From positions 1 through 25,011 of IMG/VR virus record IMGVR_UViG_3300033150_001115: 25,011 nucleotides of DNA, one strand, 5' to 3'. This DNA comes from a virus. A model generated the notes under the pieces. The model was not told the DNA's origin and ran no database searches. It worked only from the letters and a program-made list of their open reading frames with translations. Below, piece after piece: positions 1 through 7,254 of the stretch (the stretch's first letter is position 1; each line of letters begins with the position of its first letter). Made by a program: the position numbers and the translations under genes.

Positions 1-2
1 CA

Positions 3-1379
3 ACAGCACCCATTGTGATAATGAGCGGGGGAAATCGTTTGGGTAAGAGCCACGCTGTGATAGCTCTGGCCGTGGCCCTCGCCTGGGGCTACCGCCTCTG
101 GGAGACCAACCAGGACCGGCCCGAAAACGGCACGTTCCTGCCCCGAGAGGAAGTCCCGGCCAGTAGCTGGATCCTGCGCGCCGACGGCCTCCCGATCCAG
201 GTGCCGAACCGCGTCGTCTACTTGACCGGCCTCAGCCTGGAGCGCGGAATCGGCGAGATCTTCTGGGAGAAGTTCCGACAGCTGGTGCCGAAGGAGATCA
301 AGTACCAGGTGAAGACCGGCTCGTTGGGCGTGCCCCGGAAGATTATCTGGCCCAACGGCTCGGAGCTGATTCTCGGTAGCGCCCTGCAGCAGCAGGCCAC
401 GAGGCAGATGAGCTTCGAGGGGTTCGCGGCCGATGCCGCCCTCTTCGACGAGCCACTGGATCGGAAGACCTACATCGCCGTCAAGCGTGGCCTCATCGAC
501 CGCCATGGTCGTCTCTGGTGGTCTCTGACGCCGGTTGGTCCCAACTGTCTCTGGATCGCCAGCGATCTCCTGAACGAGGAGCGCACCGACGTCGAGCTGC
601 TCCAGGGCGACCCGATGGAACAGAACCCGTACCTCGACCGGGCATCGTTCGAGGCCTTCTTGGACGATGCGGCCCTGACGGATGAGGAGCGGGAGGCGCG
701 CCGCTACGGCAAGTTTTCGATGGTCAGCCGCAACATCGTGACCACATTCGGGGATCACGCCATCATCGAACCGACGGAGATCCCGTTGCACATACCCCGT
801 GTCATGGTATCGGACCCTCACCATGCCCGACCGACCGTCAGCATCTGGGCGGCTGTCTACGACGACGGCGAGCGGCTGGTCATCTACCGGGAAGACCCGG
901 GCTACGACATGACCAAGAAGCGGAAGTTCATCCCGTTCAGTGAGTGGGCCGGGCGGGTGAAGGCCGTTGAGGGACGGGAGCCGATCTTCTGGCGGTTTGT
1001 GGATCCCCAGTTTGGCCCTGCGAAGCCCAGCGTCCTCGGCCAACGCCAGCAGTCGTTCGTGGAGCGGGCGGCCGAGTACGGCCTGATCTACAACTACGAT
1101 GTCGACAACACCATCGACACCGGAATCGAGCGGCTCCGTGAGGCGTTCCGGGTCAGTGACATCACCGGTCGCCCCCGGGTCCAGGTGTTCAGGTCGTGCC
1201 ACAACACCATAAAGGCGTTGCGGATGTGGAGTTACGAGGAGACGGCATCGGGTACCTTGAAGGTCAGCGAGAAGTTCAAGGACCGGGTGGACGTGGTGCG
1301 GTACATGTTGTCCGCCCAGGTGCCGTTTTACATAGGAAGCGGAACCGGTTGCAACTACCTGGAGGATGTAGATGATTGA
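3..1379 (+). CDS. terL: Terminase large subunit (5' end cut by window edge)
   Basis: This is the DNA-packaging motor ATPase and nuclease, which docks on the portal and pumps genome into the prohead. The frame is open to the window edge and reads TAPIVIMSGG before the Walker A motif GGNRLGKS, so the GTG at 15 is probably not the start; the N-terminus, with the adenine-binding region, lies upstream. Numbering from that GTG, Walker A is at residues 5-12, Walker B is AALFDEPL near 141-148, and the coupling motif SLTPVG is near 170-175. The C-terminal RNase H-like nuclease has likely acidic residues D267 (VSDPH), D330 (FVDPQ) and D426 (RVDVVRY). Order and spacing of these motifs are typical of terminases. 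The stop overlaps the next start by 8 bases. I am very sure of the family, but not of the 5' boundary. Confidence 0.95.
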   Translation, partial: TAPIVIMSGGNRLGKSHAVIALAVALAWGYRLWETNQDRPENGTFLPREEVPASSWILRADGLPIQVPNRVVYLTGLSLERGIGEIFWEKFRQLVPKEIKYQVKTGSLGVPRKIIWPNGSELILGSALQQQATRQMSFEGFAADAALFDEPLDRKTYIAVKRGLIDRHGRLWWSLTPVGPNCLWIASDLLNEERTDVELLQGDPMEQNPYLDRASFEAFLDDAALTDEEREARRYGKFSMVSRNIVTTFGDHAIIEPTEIPLHIPRVMVSDPHHARPTVSIWAAVYDDGERLVIYREDPGYDMTKKRKFIPFSEWAGRVKAVEGREPIFWRFVDPQFGPAKPSVLGQRQQSFVERAAEYGLIYNYDVDNTIDTGIERLREAFRVSDITGRPRVQVFRSCHNTIKALRMWSYEETASGTLKVSEKFKDRVDVVRYMLSAQVPFYIGSGTGCNYLEDVDD

Positions 1380-1737
1380 ACACGTGGAGCGAAGACTTGG
1401 TGAGTTCTGGCCGATTCTATTCGTGGTGCTGCTTCTGATCGCGGCATTCAGTTGCCGCTACACGGACGTACGGACCGGCCCGGATGGGCAGCCCGTGGCC
1501 GTGGTCAGGGGCGAGGACAGTCTCGGGGTCCAACCCGATTCGGTTCTGGGTGTCCCCAGCGAGGACCTGGTAGGTGCCGCGAAAGATGCAGTCGAGAGTA
1601 CGGATCCAGTGGACATCGTCGAAAAAGGACGTGGCGGCGATTGGCTTGGTGTAGTCGTGGGCGTCCTCGGTGCCATCGGAGTCTTTTTGAGTGGGTTACG
1701 AATCAGGCAGAAGATCAGGAAGAGAAGGGGGTTGTGA
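1372..1737 (+). CDS. Small protein with two predicted membrane segments
   Basis: A 121-residue protein of unknown family. A hydrophobic stretch near residues 13-27 (FWPILFVVLLLIAAF) is followed by Cys, then a polar middle rich in Asp, Val and Gly. A second hydrophobic stretch lies near 90-106, followed by a strongly basic tail (RIRQKIRKRRGL). The ATG overlaps the terminase stop by 8 bases and has GGAGG at 1361-1365, so this start is well supported. The next gene overlaps its stop by one base. Two membrane spans and a position among late genes are compatible with a holin-like or other lysis role, but no endolysin is visible in the window and I see no family signature. The AFSC after the first span is only a weak lipobox. 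Function unknown. Confidence 0.75.
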   Translation: MIEHVERRLGEFWPILFVVLLLIAAFSCRYTDVRTGPDGQPVAVVRGEDSLGVQPDSVLGVPSEDLVGAAKDAVESTDPVDIVEKGRGGDWLGVVVGVLGAIGVFLSGLRIRQKIRKRRGL

Positions 1738-1931
1738 TGGCTGTATTACGTGGGCTTTTTCTGGGGCTCGTGGTTCTTCTGGTTCTCTACGCTCTCTTGA
1801 CCATTGTCCCCCCGTTCTCGGTAGGAGTCGGTGGTGGTATGGCCGTTGGAGGCGACAGTGTCCTCAATGGACAGGTGGTGATCCAGAAGGTCGTGATCCC
1901 CGATAAACCAAGTGCTACCAACGACTTATAA
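1737..1931 (+). CDS. Single-span small membrane protein
   Basis: A 64-residue protein with one clear membrane segment at about residues 6-25 (GLFLGLVVLLVLYALLTIV), then a Gly-rich linker and a short polar C-terminus. I chose the ATG at 1737 because it sits in a TGATG junction with the preceding stop, with a G-rich stretch just upstream. A longer reading of this frame from 1452 would run almost wholly inside the preceding gene and is unlikely. It is paired with the two-span protein before it, suggesting the two membrane proteins work together. No family recognised. Confidence 0.65.
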   Translation: MAVLRGLFLGLVVLLVLYALLTIVPPFSVGVGGGMAVGGDSVLNGQVVIQKVVIPDKPSATNDL

Positions 1932-1933
1932 CT

Positions 1934-2698
1934 ATGGACCTGGTATACATCCACTTCGGACACAGGCGACCTACGTTCCGCTACGGGGTGGAGCTGGGGA
2001 GCCGAATGCTACGGGATAGAGGAATCGACTGCCGTGGAATCGCCATCCTCGACCGGCCGACTCCGGATGTGGAGGGTGCGGTAAACGAGGCACTTGGTGA
2101 TTACTGGCTGGACATATGCAAAGTCGATTGGACACAGATGGCCCCGAACTGGGACGCTCGCTTCAACGCCGGGCGGCAGTTCGGCTTGGACGTCCTCGAG
2201 AAAACTGGTGCGCGCCCCAAGTGGGTCTGCTTTCTCGACGACGACATCCAGTATGGCCCGGCCTGGTTCGCCTACATCAAGAAGGTGTTGGCGGACGATA
2301 AGGTGCTGGCCTGGCGGATCGTCAGCCTGTTCCTCTGGAACAACTGGCATATCGTGAACACCAAGCAGGAACATCGGGTGACTCACTTCTTCAGATATCG
2401 GCCGGGCAGCAAGATGCGCACGGACCTGGTAGTACACCATACCGGGGACATCCACGAGGAGATCGAAGAGAATCCGGAGCTGATCAAGACGCTGCCCTGG
2501 TATGCCATCGATATCAGCGGCATCTGCGCCCAGGCGCGGCGAGAGATGTTCAAGCGGCAGGTGCAGTCCGGGAAGTATGATCCGTTCACGTTCAGGTGGA
2601 TTGAGGACCCCGACCCCATGTCCCTCGAGGACGCCTTGAGGATGGAGCCGGAGGCCTATTGGCATATGCAGATGAAACGAATCCACGGGAAAGGGTAA
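1934..2698 (+). CDS. Putative GT-A-fold glycosyltransferase
   Basis: A 254-residue protein with the outline of a GT-A nucleotide-sugar transferase. It opens with a beta strand (MDLVYIHFGHR), then has a helical stretch and a hydrophobic strand ending in acidic residues, CFLDDD at about 99-104, the expected place for the metal- and sugar-nucleotide-binding DXD motif. His and Trp residues follow (NNWHIV, VVHHTGD), and a late strand reads YAIDISG. It lacks the DTGSTD-type N-terminal motif of classical GT2 enzymes, so it is a divergent member or another GT-A family. No clear ribosome binding site precedes the ATG, which lies two bases after the previous stop, so translation is probably coupled. 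It sits between terminase and portal, an unusual place for a sugar-transfer gene. The donor and acceptor cannot be read from sequence. Confidence 0.6.
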   Translation: MDLVYIHFGHRRPTFRYGVELGSRMLRDRGIDCRGIAILDRPTPDVEGAVNEALGDYWLDICKVDWTQMAPNWDARFNAGRQFGLDVLEKTGARPKWVCFLDDDIQYGPAWFAYIKKVLADDKVLAWRIVSLFLWNNWHIVNTKQEHRVTHFFRYRPGSKMRTDLVVHHTGDIHEEIEENPELIKTLPWYAIDISGICAQARREMFKRQVQSGKYDPFTFRWIEDPDPMSLEDALRMEPEAYWHMQMKRIHGKG

Positions 2699-2701
2699 AC
2701 G

Positions 2702-4684
2702 ATGGGTTTGAATCGACTGACCAACCCTGTGTCAATTCAAGTTTTAGGGGAACTGAACTACGATCAGTTCGAGTCCGATGTCAGCAAGCTGAAGCTGCGG
2801 ATCTCCAGGGACGACGACAGCCGGGCCTCGTGGCTGAAGGACGTCAAGGAGATCATCGAGCAGCTGAATGGGAAGGACGAACGGGAGCATAAGCCGTGGA
2901 AGCACGCCTCCGACTTGTCCATGCCCCTGACCAAGAAGCTGCTACGGCGCTGGATACCGGTGCTCTACAACCTCGTGGCCGGGGCCGATCCGGTCACGTA
3001 CTTCTATGCCGGGGACGCCAAGGCGGCCGTCCAGTCCCCCAGCGCCGAGGCTTTCTTCGATTGGCTGTTCAAGGTCTACATGGACGACAGCCTCAAGGAG
3101 ATACGCTATCTGATCTACAACATCGGGGCCAAGGGCGTCGGCTTTCTCGGGGTCCACTGGGACTACCGGACCGAGGTGACAACCCAGGTGATCCAGGTCG
3201 AGGACATCTGGCCGAAGGGGCCGCCGCCCGACATCAACAGTATCGTCGGCACCCTCATCGAGCAGTATTTCGTCAAACCGCTGCGTCCCGAAACCCAGCA
3301 GTCGCTGATGGAGGCGGCTCAGCGAATACTCGAGGGGCAGAAGTTCGTCAAGTTGACCTACACCCGGGTCGTGGCCGACAAGCCGCGAATCCGCTGCTAT
3401 CGCCCCGAGGACGTCGTCGTCCCTATCGACTCCGAGGCCACCCACGATGCCGACTACGTCTGCCTGATCCACAAGCTGCTGCCCGACCGGTTGCGGCAGA
3501 TGGCCCAGGATGGAATCCTCAACCCCGAGGCCGTTGAGGCGGCGATTGGTGGCACTCCGGCCGAGGACACCCGGCAGGCTGACTCCTACGATCGGGAGCA
3601 CGATCACGACGCCGGGCTGCAGACAGAGCTTGGGGCCGAGGACGGGCCGATGACGGTCTACCAGGTCTACTGCCGTTTGGACATCAACGGCGACGGGATC
3701 GGTGAGCGGTGTGTCCTCTGGTACGCCAAGGACAAAGGGGAGGTGCTGGCCCTGCACCCGTACCCCTACCCGTTCGATTACTGGCCGGTATTCCGCTTCG
3801 ATTTCGAGGATACCGAGCGCGGGCCGTTCCGGAGCCGGGGAATCGGCCACCTGCTCAAGGACTTGCAGGACCAGTACAACAAGCAGTACCGGGCGACCAG
3901 CGACGCCATCGACATCCAGCTGGCCCCGGTCTTCATCCGCCGGGCTGCCTCCCCGCTCATGCCCCGTACGTTCAAGTGGGGCCCGGGGGCGATCCTCGAC
4001 GTCTCCAGTGTCGGGGAACTGCAAATGTTGGAGAAGACGCCCCTCAACCTGCACCAGTACCTCCAGGACCGGGCCGAGCTCAAGTCCTTTTCGGAGGAGC
4101 TGGTCGGTTCGATCGACGCGGCCCTGGCGGCCACGGGGCGGCGACTGGAGCGCCGGACGGCCTTCGAGGTGGACAAAGTGTCCGGCATCATCGAGCAGAT
4201 CACCAGCATGGACTCGGCCACGTTTCAGAGCGTGATGGGCCGGGTGTTTCAGTGCATCTGGGATCTCTGGATCGCCTTCGGACCCAACGAGATCTATTTC
4301 AATGTCCTCGGCGAACCGGAGCCCAAGCTGTTTCGGAAGGGCGAATACCAGTACAAGTTCACGCTGGTCCCGGCCGGTACGCCCGGTAACACCAACCGAC
4401 GCTACATGCTGGCCATGGCGATGCAGATCCTCGAGATCTTCATGAAGGCCGGGCCGGATCTGATAAATCGGCACTTCTTGCTCTTCTACATCGCCAACCT
4501 GCTCGATCGGCGGCTGGCCAAGAATGCGTTCCTGCCCCAGCACCAGCAGGCGCTCAACTCGTTTCTACAGCAGCTGGCCCAGCAGGTGGCGACAGGGAAC
4601 GCACCGGAAGTGCTTCAGCAGTTGACGGCTACGGAATTGCCACTACCTGAAAACTTGGGAGGAACGGCAGGTGGAGAAGCTTGA
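2702..4684 (+). CDS. Portal protein
   Basis: A 660-residue protein forming the twelve-fold ring at one head vertex through which DNA enters and leaves. The assignment rests on size, position after terminase and before scaffold and capsid, and a characteristic stem-region stretch near residues 370-405 (RSRGIGHLLKDLQDQYNKQYR and the following AI-rich helix). The N-terminus is helical and charged with the motif KPWKHASDLSMPLTKKL. The C-terminus is Gln-rich (QQALNSFLQQLAQQ), as in podovirus portals with a helical barrel. The start is an ATG 4 bases after the preceding TAA, with GAAAGG upstream. The 3' end overlaps the next gene by 14 bases. The exact portal subfamily cannot be set by eye. Confidence 0.88.
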   Translation: MGLNRLTNPVSIQVLGELNYDQFESDVSKLKLRISRDDDSRASWLKDVKEIIEQLNGKDEREHKPWKHASDLSMPLTKKLLRRWIPVLYNLVAGADPVTYFYAGDAKAAVQSPSAEAFFDWLFKVYMDDSLKEIRYLIYNIGAKGVGFLGVHWDYRTEVTTQVIQVEDIWPKGPPPDINSIVGTLIEQYFVKPLRPETQQSLMEAAQRILEGQKFVKLTYTRVVADKPRIRCYRPEDVVVPIDSEATHDADYVCLIHKLLPDRLRQMAQDGILNPEAVEAAIGGTPAEDTRQADSYDREHDHDAGLQTELGAEDGPMTVYQVYCRLDINGDGIGERCVLWYAKDKGEVLALHPYPYPFDYWPVFRFDFEDTERGPFRSRGIGHLLKDLQDQYNKQYRATSDAIDIQLAPVFIRRAASPLMPRTFKWGPGAILDVSSVGELQMLEKTPLNLHQYLQDRAELKSFSEELVGSIDAALAATGRRLERRTAFEVDKVSGIIEQITSMDSATFQSVMGRVFQCIWDLWIAFGPNEIYFNVLGEPEPKLFRKGEYQYKFTLVPAGTPGNTNRRYMLAMAMQILEIFMKAGPDLINRHFLLFYIANLLDRRLAKNAFLPQHQQALNSFLQQLAQQVATGNAPEVLQQLTATELPLPENLGGTAGGEA

Positions 4685-4928
4685 TTTCGACCAGTTGGCC
4701 GAGGATGGTTCGGTAGAGATCATCAACGAGGTGATCCGGGACGGCCGCGACACCGAGTTCGGCCAGTGGGTCCGTTGGCGAATCAGCAAACTGAAAGCGG
4801 CGACGGTGGATGCCATCGCCACGGCCAAGGATGATGCCGAACTCTGGCGGATGGTCGGCCAGCTTCGGCTACTGAACACGTTACATAGTTGGTTGTTTGA
4901 GGAGGTACAGCATGAACGGCGAAGCTGA
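4671..4928 (+). CDS. Small helical protein between portal and scaffold
   Basis: An 85-residue, acidic to mixed-charge protein predicted to be mostly helical, from its alternating hydrophobic and charged residues (DFDQLAEDGSVEIINEVI; LWRMVGQLRLLNTLHSWLFEE). It starts with GTG preceded by GGGAGG and overlaps the portal gene by 14 bases and the scaffold gene by 17 bases, so it is translated as part of the head module. Such small genes are common between portal and scaffold in podovirus-like phages, but I do not recognise a family. A role in head assembly is inferred from position only. Confidence 0.7.
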   Translation: MEKLDFDQLAEDGSVEIINEVIRDGRDTEFGQWVRWRISKLKAATVDAIATAKDDAELWRMVGQLRLLNTLHSWLFEEVQHERRS

Positions 4929-5754
4929 AAACAAAACTCAAGATCAGAATCAGAATGTCGACCCCCAGCTCGGTGCCGGGGGAGAATCGAACGAAGAAGC
5001 CCTGAAGCAGAAGCGAGATAAGATCCAGCGTCGAATCTCGCAGCTTTGGGGGGAAAAGAAGCAGGCCCAGGAAGAGGCTGCCCTGTACAAGCAGCAGTTT
5101 CAGGAACTCCAAGCACAGCTCCAGGCTACTCAGGAGGAGCTCGCCCTTCTCAAGAGCAACGCCGGATCCGGCCTCGCGGTCCCTAATGTTTCCGGGTTCG
5201 GATCCAGCCCGGCTGCAGATCCCTCACAGGTGAAGCAGCTGGTCACTGAGGCAGTCAAGGAGACTGTTGGTCCCCTTCTTGATGAGTTCCAGAAGACGAA
5301 GCAAGTACAGGAACTCCGGGTCAAGCAGCGGGAAGCGTACATGAAGGCCGTGACGGAATTTCCCGAACTGGCCGATCCGTCCAGTGATCTGTTTCAGGCC
5401 ACGGACGAGGTCCTCAAACGCAACCCCAAGCTGGCCAACGATCCGGAAGGTCCCCTGACGGCTGCCCTGATCGCCCAAGGCATCCTTGCCCGGGCGGGCT
5501 CGGAGCTGTCCGGTGGCCCGATCCAGCAGGCGACCCCGCAACAGAAGGCGGCGGCGTCGGTACCGCCCCCGTCTGCGGGAGTGAATCTGCCTGCGGGACC
5601 GAAGCAGCAACTTCAGCAGCTGGAGCAACAGTACGAGGAGCTCATGACCAAGCTCAGGAATACGGTCGATACCGTGGAGATCCAGAAGCTGTGGCGCGAG
5701 CGCTCAAGCCTGGTGGCTCAGATGGAGGGCCTGCGCAAACAAGCTGGTAGTTAA
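4912..5754 (+). CDS. Putative capsid scaffolding protein
   Basis: A 280-residue, Gln/Glu/Lys-rich protein directly before the major capsid gene, the usual place of the scaffold that templates prohead assembly and is then lost. Residues about 25-80 form a likely coiled coil (KRDKIQRRISQLWGEKKQAQEE). A low-complexity Gly/Ser/Pro linker follows, then a helical middle, a Pro/Ala-rich segment near 205-225 and a C-terminal coiled coil rich in Gln with basic residues, as in scaffold capsid-binding tails. I chose the ATG at 4912 because GAGGAGG lies 7-13 bases before it; a TTG at 4897 in the same frame would overlap that site. No protease domain is apparent. The assignment is by context and composition. 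Confidence 0.75.
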   Translation: MNGEAENKTQDQNQNVDPQLGAGGESNEEALKQKRDKIQRRISQLWGEKKQAQEEAALYKQQFQELQAQLQATQEELALLKSNAGSGLAVPNVSGFGSSPAADPSQVKQLVTEAVKETVGPLLDEFQKTKQVQELRVKQREAYMKAVTEFPELADPSSDLFQATDEVLKRNPKLANDPEGPLTAALIAQGILARAGSELSGGPIQQATPQQKAAASVPPPSAGVNLPAGPKQQLQQLEQQYEELMTKLRNTVDTVEIQKLWRERSSLVAQMEGLRKQAGS

Positions 5755-5771
5755 AGGGAGGAATCGTAAGT

Positions 5772-6698
5772 ATGGCCAGCCTTCAAACTTGGGACGAGAT
5801 AGTTGCTTCTACTCTCGACTCGAACAAGACCATCCGGGAATCGTTGCAGGACAGTATCTACAACGTCGCCCCGGCCGACACGCCCATTCTCTCTCGAGTG
5901 AAGCAGGTAGGCATCAGCCACTTTTTCACGCAGTGGCTCGAGGACACCTACCGCTCGGCCGCGACCAACGCGGTGCTCGAAGACTGGGCGTTCACCGCAA
6001 AGGACAAGACCGTCCCCAGCCGCGTGTCGAACATCTCCCAGATCTTCTACACCGGTGGACGGATCACCGACACCCAGCGGGAAGTCGAGCATGCCGGAAT
6101 GGCGGATCCCCTCGCCTACTACGAGGCCAAGGATGTGATCGAGCTCAAGAAGGACATCGAGCTCGCCCTCGTCCGTGGATCTGCTGTCACCGGTACGACC
6201 GACACCGCGCGGCAGATGAATGGTCTTCTCAACATCATCGACACCAACAAGACTGCCATCTCCGGTATCACGTTCACGGAAAAGGTCTTCAACGACCTCA
6301 TTCAGCTCACTTGGGACGTGACCCGCGAGATGCCCACCGAGGTCTACTGCTCGCCTTATGTGCGCAGAACCATCTCGTTGTTCTCCACGAAGGTCACCCC
6401 GTTCGTGCAGGCCGAGGCCAAGAAGCAGGTCCTCGCCACCGATACGTACGTCAACGATTTCGGTGAGTTCAGGGCGCTGCTCCATCGCGAACTCTCCAAC
6501 GGGTTCAGCTCGACCAACGAAGTCTTCGCGATCCGGCCCGAGCACCTGGCGACCGGGTGGCTCAAGCCCCTCAAGAGGGAGATCCTCGCCCGAGACGGTC
6601 TGCGCGTTCGGTACCAGATAAGCTGCGATCTCTCGCTGCTCTATCGGTCCGAGAAGCCGTTCTTCGCGGCCACGTCCGTCTACCCCTACATCCCTTGA
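5772..6698 (+). CDS. Major capsid protein, DUF5309/SU10-like HK97 fold
   Basis: A 308-residue protein that builds the icosahedral head shell. The sequence follows the DUF5309 (SU10 major capsid) pattern: an N-terminal helix leading to APADTPILSRV (33-43), the strand motif FFTQWLEDTYRSA (51-63), a segment SRVSNISQIFYTGGRITDTQ (83-102), then a helix with ELKKDIELALVRGSA (124-138). A C-terminal beta-rich region ends RSEKPFFAATSVYPYIP. Length is normal for the family. The ATG has GGGAGG ten bases upstream. Scaffold lies just before it. No N-terminal cleavage domain is obvious, so the shell protein may need no large proteolytic trimming. Recognition is from remembered family pattern, not a search. 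Confidence 0.88.
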   Translation: MASLQTWDEIVASTLDSNKTIRESLQDSIYNVAPADTPILSRVKQVGISHFFTQWLEDTYRSAATNAVLEDWAFTAKDKTVPSRVSNISQIFYTGGRITDTQREVEHAGMADPLAYYEAKDVIELKKDIELALVRGSAVTGTTDTARQMNGLLNIIDTNKTAISGITFTEKVFNDLIQLTWDVTREMPTEVYCSPYVRRTISLFSTKVTPFVQAEAKKQVLATDTYVNDFGEFRALLHRELSNGFSSTNEVFAIRPEHLATGWLKPLKREILARDGLRVRYQISCDLSLLYRSEKPFFAATSVYPYIP

Positions 6699-6779
6699 CG
6701 TAAGTTAAGGTAGGGTAAGGACTTATGACCTGGGCACGTCACAAAACTGCCCGCCATGGTTCAACAGCAGGAGGTGAAC
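6699..6779 (+). other. Post-capsid gap: tandem 5-base units and a hairpin
   Basis: This 81-base gap follows the capsid stop codon and is the longest on the plus strand before the terminator. It begins with four tandem 5-base units, TAAGT TAAGG TAGGG TAAGG (6701-6720). An imperfect stem, TGGGCA paired with TGCCCG (6731-6736 and 6748-6753, one G-T pair) with an 11-base loop, follows. There is no T tract after the stem, so it is not a classical terminator; an RNA processing, attenuation or stability element is possible but unproven. Confidence 0.4.
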
Positions 6780-6977
6780 ATGCACTATTCGGAAGCGTTA
6801 CAGTGGTTCGAGCGGAACTTGACCTATGGACTGCACCGGCCGTGTGACCGGGCCCATGGGCGGGAGGCGCTCAAGACACTCTATCGGATCGTACACGAGT
6901 ACGAAGAACTGAAGAAACGAGAGGAGAACCATGCGGCAAAAAGACCCGAGAGTGTTCGTAAGGGGCCAGGGAGTTGA
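6780..6977 (+). CDS. Small hypothetical protein after the capsid gene
   Basis: A 65-residue basic protein, probably helical (YSEALQWFERNL; EALKTLYRIVHEYEELKKR), of unknown family. The ATG at 6780 is preferred over an in-frame ATG at 6756 because AGGAGGTGA (6769-6777) sits just before it and nothing similar precedes the upstream codon. Its 3' end overlaps the following gene by 47 bases, and the last dozen or so residues are of low quality, as expected where the second frame dominates. A role in head completion can only be guessed from position. Confidence 0.6.
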   Translation: MHYSEALQWFERNLTYGLHRPCDRAHGREALKTLYRIVHEYEELKKREENHAAKRPESVRKGPGS

Positions 6978-7245
6978 GGAATGGCTCAAGATGCTCTGGA
7001 ACGCCTGGAGTCGGAAATTCCCCAAGAGAGCAGCAGCGTTCATAGAGCACATCAAGGAGCAGAAGCAGAACCTGGTGGTGGCCTCCGGTATGAGTAGGGA
7101 TAAGACGATGGCGTATACGGGTTCGATCCCGACGGATCTGTATCTGGTGATTACTGCGAAGTATCCGACATTCTTCAATTCGCCTCTCAACATGGAGTTG
7201 GCGCACCAGATCTTTTGCGGAGACTACCGACCCAAGAGGAAGTAG
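6931..7245 (+). CDS. Hypothetical 104-residue protein
   Basis: A small basic protein with no family I recognise. The N-terminal half is helical with aromatic residues (VEEWLKMLWNAWSRKFPKRAAAF). The C-terminal half contains a short strand-like stretch (PTDLYLVITAKYPTFF) and ends in basic residues. The ATG is preceded by GAGAGGAGA, and the gene overlaps the previous small gene by 47 bases, indicating coupled translation. Its TAG stop is merged with the next ribosome binding site (TAGGAGG, 7243-7249). Lying between capsid and glycosyltransferase, it may be a virion or assembly factor, but the sequence does not show that. Confidence 0.65.
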   Translation: MRQKDPRVFVRGQGVEEWLKMLWNAWSRKFPKRAAAFIEHIKEQKQNLVVASGMSRDKTMAYTGSIPTDLYLVITAKYPTFFNSPLNMELAHQIFCGDYRPKRK

Positions 7246-7254
7246 GAGGACAGC

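Noticed and set aside
1372-1737. Lipoprotein reading of the first small membrane protein
   Set aside because: AFSC lacks the hydrophobic residue expected three positions before Cys, and the second membrane span at the C-terminus fits an ordinary membrane protein better.
2942-4543. Long antisense open frame (533 residues) opposite the portal gene
   Set aside because: It is opposite a well-supported portal gene, has no ribosome binding site of the local type, and its Arg/Gly/Pro/Asp-rich composition is the usual by-product of GC-rich coding sequence. The same applies to antisense frames at 5751-6545, 8665-9633, 9673-10665, 10875-12098, 16530-17594, 20352-21452 and 21804-22745.
6695-6728. Possible promoter after the capsid gene (TTGACG and TTATGA)
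   Set aside because: The spacing is 22 bases, too long for a sigma70 promoter, and the first box overlaps the capsid stop codon.
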